In this document: positions 5,089-5,945 of the stretch, piece after piece
Layout of the letters: each line of letters opens with the position of its first letter
Position numbering within the stretch: position 1 is the first letter of the stretch
Assembly (NCBI GenBank): GCA_029820915.1
Contig: JALGUI010000163.1
Location: 1 to 5,945 of the forward strand
DNA: 5,945 nucleotides
Reading direction: 5' to 3'
Source of the DNA: Candidatus Zipacnadia bacterium
GTDB lineage: Bacteria; Armatimonadota; Zipacnadia; Zipacnadales; UBA5352
Position numbers and translations under genes: made by a program
The notes under the pieces: model-generated
What the model saw: only the letters and a program-made list of their open reading frames with translations
Database searches by the model: none
What the model was told of the DNA's origin: nothing

Positions 5089-5502
5089 GTGCCTGTGCGC
5101 GCAATCGTCATGCTGCTCGTCGCCATCTCGCTGGGCGCCGGCGGGCAGATCTGCCTGAAGATCGGCGTCAACCAGCTCGGCGACAGCGGTGGGCTGATGA
5201 GCGTCCTGCGGGGCATCTTCACCCCGTACGTCTTCGGTGGGTTCATGCTCTACGGCCTCAGCTCGATCATCTACCTGATGGCGCTGCAGAAGCTCGACCT
5301 CAGCTACGCCTACCCCTTCGTCGCCCTCAGCTTTGTCATGGTGACGGTGCTGTCGTGGCGGATTCTCGGTGAAACGCTGCCGTTGCTGCGCGTGGTCGGG
5401 CTCGTCTTCATCCTCGCGGGCGTGCTGACGGTGGCCGCCAGCTACCGCGCGGAGGCGGCCCACGCGCCTCCGGTCGAGCCGGCCCTTGAGCGGGGGCAAT
5501 AG
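5089..5502 (+). CDS. Four-helix small membrane transporter of the DMT superfamily, ArnE/EmrE-like
   Basis: The 137-residue product has four hydrophobic helices, at about 5-25, 47-67, 73-93 and 98-118, and a short hydrophilic tail (119-137). This is the size and layout of small multidrug resistance (SMR) and ArnE/ArnF proteins. Helix 1 contains AGGQICLK (17-24), like the GQ-x3-K element of the ArnE/EamA group. Residue 17, aligned by eye with the essential Glu14 of EmrE, is Gly, so proton-coupled drug export of the EmrE type is unlikely. YLMALQKLDLSYAYPFVALSFVMVTVLSW (62-90) and the GVLT stretch in helix 4 match the ArnE-like pattern of AYP followed by a V-rich third helix. ArnE/F are thought to flip undecaprenyl-linked aminoarabinose; the lipid or sugar here is unknown. 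A YfhO-like gene follows, which fits a role in envelope glycosylation. Confidence 0.85.
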   Translation: MPVRAIVMLLVAISLGAGGQICLKIGVNQLGDSGGLMSVLRGIFTPYVFGGFMLYGLSSIIYLMALQKLDLSYAYPFVALSFVMVTVLSWRILGETLPLLRVVGLVFILAGVLTVAASYRAEAAHAPPVEPALERGQ

Positions 5503-5522
5503 CCCGGCGCCACCCGCTCTTT
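5488..5522 (+). terminator. Weak intrinsic terminator after the ArnE-like gene
   Basis: GAGCGGG (5488-5494) pairs exactly with CCCGCTC (5513-5519), followed by TTT (5520-5522). The left arm lies in the last codons of the gene and the loop contains its stop. A competing smaller hairpin, GGGC-AATA-GCCC (5494-5505), uses part of the same bases. The T run is short, so termination may be partial. Its 3' end touches the -35 element of the next promoter. Confidence 0.5.
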
Positions 5523-5549
5523 GTCCCGCGGCGCCTCTTGCCGTATAAT
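5521..5549 (+). promoter_or_regulatory. Near-consensus sigma-70 promoter (TTGTCC-17-TATAAT) for the YfhO-like gene
   Basis: TATAAT at 5544-5549 is a perfect -10 element, rare in such GC-rich sequence. TTGTCC at 5521-5526 matches four of six -35 positions with the ideal 17-base spacer. Transcription would start at about 5556-5557, which coincides with the ATG at 5557, predicting a leaderless or nearly leaderless message. Confidence 0.75.
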
Positions 5550-5556
5550 GGCGGCC

Positions 5557-5945
5557 ATGGGCACGCAGTTCGTGCGCCGCCATCCCTCGCTGCTGACCAT
5601 CGCCGGCCTGGCCGTGCTGTCGGCGCTGTTCTGGGCCGACTGCCTCTTCGGCCCGCACACGCCCCTGGCGGCCGGCTTCCAGGCCGAGATGGAGCCCTGG
5701 CGCACCGAGCTCGACCTGGCGCGACCCCAGGCCCAGTGGCGTCCTCTCCTGTGGGACGGCGTGGCGCAGTTCTACCCGTGGCGGCTGTTCGCCGCGCGCC
5801 AGATGCGGCAGGGCACGGTCGCGCTGTGGAACCCCCACCAGCTCTGCGGCTACCCTTTCCTCGCCAATGGCCAGTCGGCGCTGCTCTATCCCCCCAACTG
5901 GCTGCTCGCGCTGGTGGATGTGCGCTGGGGGATGGGGCTGCTGGC
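5557..5945 (+). CDS. YfhO-like polytopic membrane protein (probable GT-C glycosyltransferase), N-terminal fragment
   Basis: The gene runs off the window end; 129 complete codons are visible. After a short basic N-terminus (residues 1-9, with RRH) comes one membrane helix at about 11-31. A long extracytoplasmic loop follows with WDGVAQFYPWR (66-76) and ALWNPHQLCGYPFLANGQSALLYPPNWLLAL (89-119). The pattern Asp...Gln-x-Tyr-Pro-Trp, then Trp-Asn-Pro...Gly-x-Pro...Gln-Ser...Tyr-Pro, is characteristic of the first loop of YfhO-family proteins. B. subtilis YfhO acts in lipoteichoic acid glycosylation using a lipid-linked sugar. The acceptor here is unknown. I chose the ATG at 5557: the in-frame ATG at 5548 overlaps the TATAAT box and could not be on a transcript from that promoter. 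There is no ribosome-binding site before either ATG, consistent with leaderless translation. The ArnE-like gene upstream could supply the flipped sugar lipid. Confidence 0.82.
   Translation, partial: MGTQFVRRHPSLLTIAGLAVLSALFWADCLFGPHTPLAAGFQAEMEPWRTELDLARPQAQWRPLLWDGVAQFYPWRLFAARQMRQGTVALWNPHQLCGYPFLANGQSALLYPPNWLLALVDVRWGMGLL

Noticed and set aside
5053..5838. 261-codon - strand frame across the ArnE-like and YfhO-like genes
   Set aside because: It crosses two supported + strand genes, its composition is charged low-complexity (His/Arg/Glu/Gln), and no family motif is visible.

Overview
The window is bacterial, GC-rich (roughly two thirds G+C by eye) and densely coded. Every recognisable gene is on the + strand. 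The genes do not fix the phylum. Housekeeping priA-def-fmt genes next to a corrinoid-activation pair and exopolymer-type membrane proteins would suit many environmental, often anaerobic or metagenome-derived lineages. I do not name a taxon.

Layout. (1) 1-341 is the 3' end of priA (primosomal helicase). It is followed by a short perfect hairpin and then def (peptide deformylase, 382-954) and fmt (Met-tRNA formyltransferase, 956-1894), which are separated by one base. def and fmt handle the two ends of the formyl-methionine cycle. (2) After an 83-86-base gap come a small three-TPR protein (1981-2340), a RACo-type reductive activator of corrinoid proteins with an N-terminal [2Fe-2S] domain and a C-terminal ASKHA ATPase (2405-4243), and a methyltransferase-type corrinoid protein with an intact DxHxxG cobalt-ligand motif (4320-4952). 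The activator presumably re-reduces Co(II) to Co(I) on the neighbouring corrinoid protein in an ATP-dependent step. No methyltransferase that would load or unload the corrinoid lies in the window. (3) A 136-base gap holds a very long hairpin (4982-5045), probably a terminator. (4) Next come a four-helix ArnE/EmrE-like small membrane protein (5089-5502), a short terminator-like hairpin, a near-consensus sigma-70 promoter (TTGTCC-17-TATAAT) and the 5' end of a YfhO-like polytopic membrane protein (5557 to the window end). The promoter sits so close to the ATG that the transcript is predicted to be leaderless.

The points most worth following are the orphan activator/corrinoid pair, the predicted leaderless YfhO-like gene beside an ArnE-like putative flippase, a four-tract G-quadruplex motif inside fmt, a 12-bp perfect inverted repeat inside the activator gene, and the 24-bp-stem hairpin after the corrinoid gene. 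No mobile element, CRISPR array, tRNA or rRNA was found. Nothing I can prove to be a wholly new system is visible.
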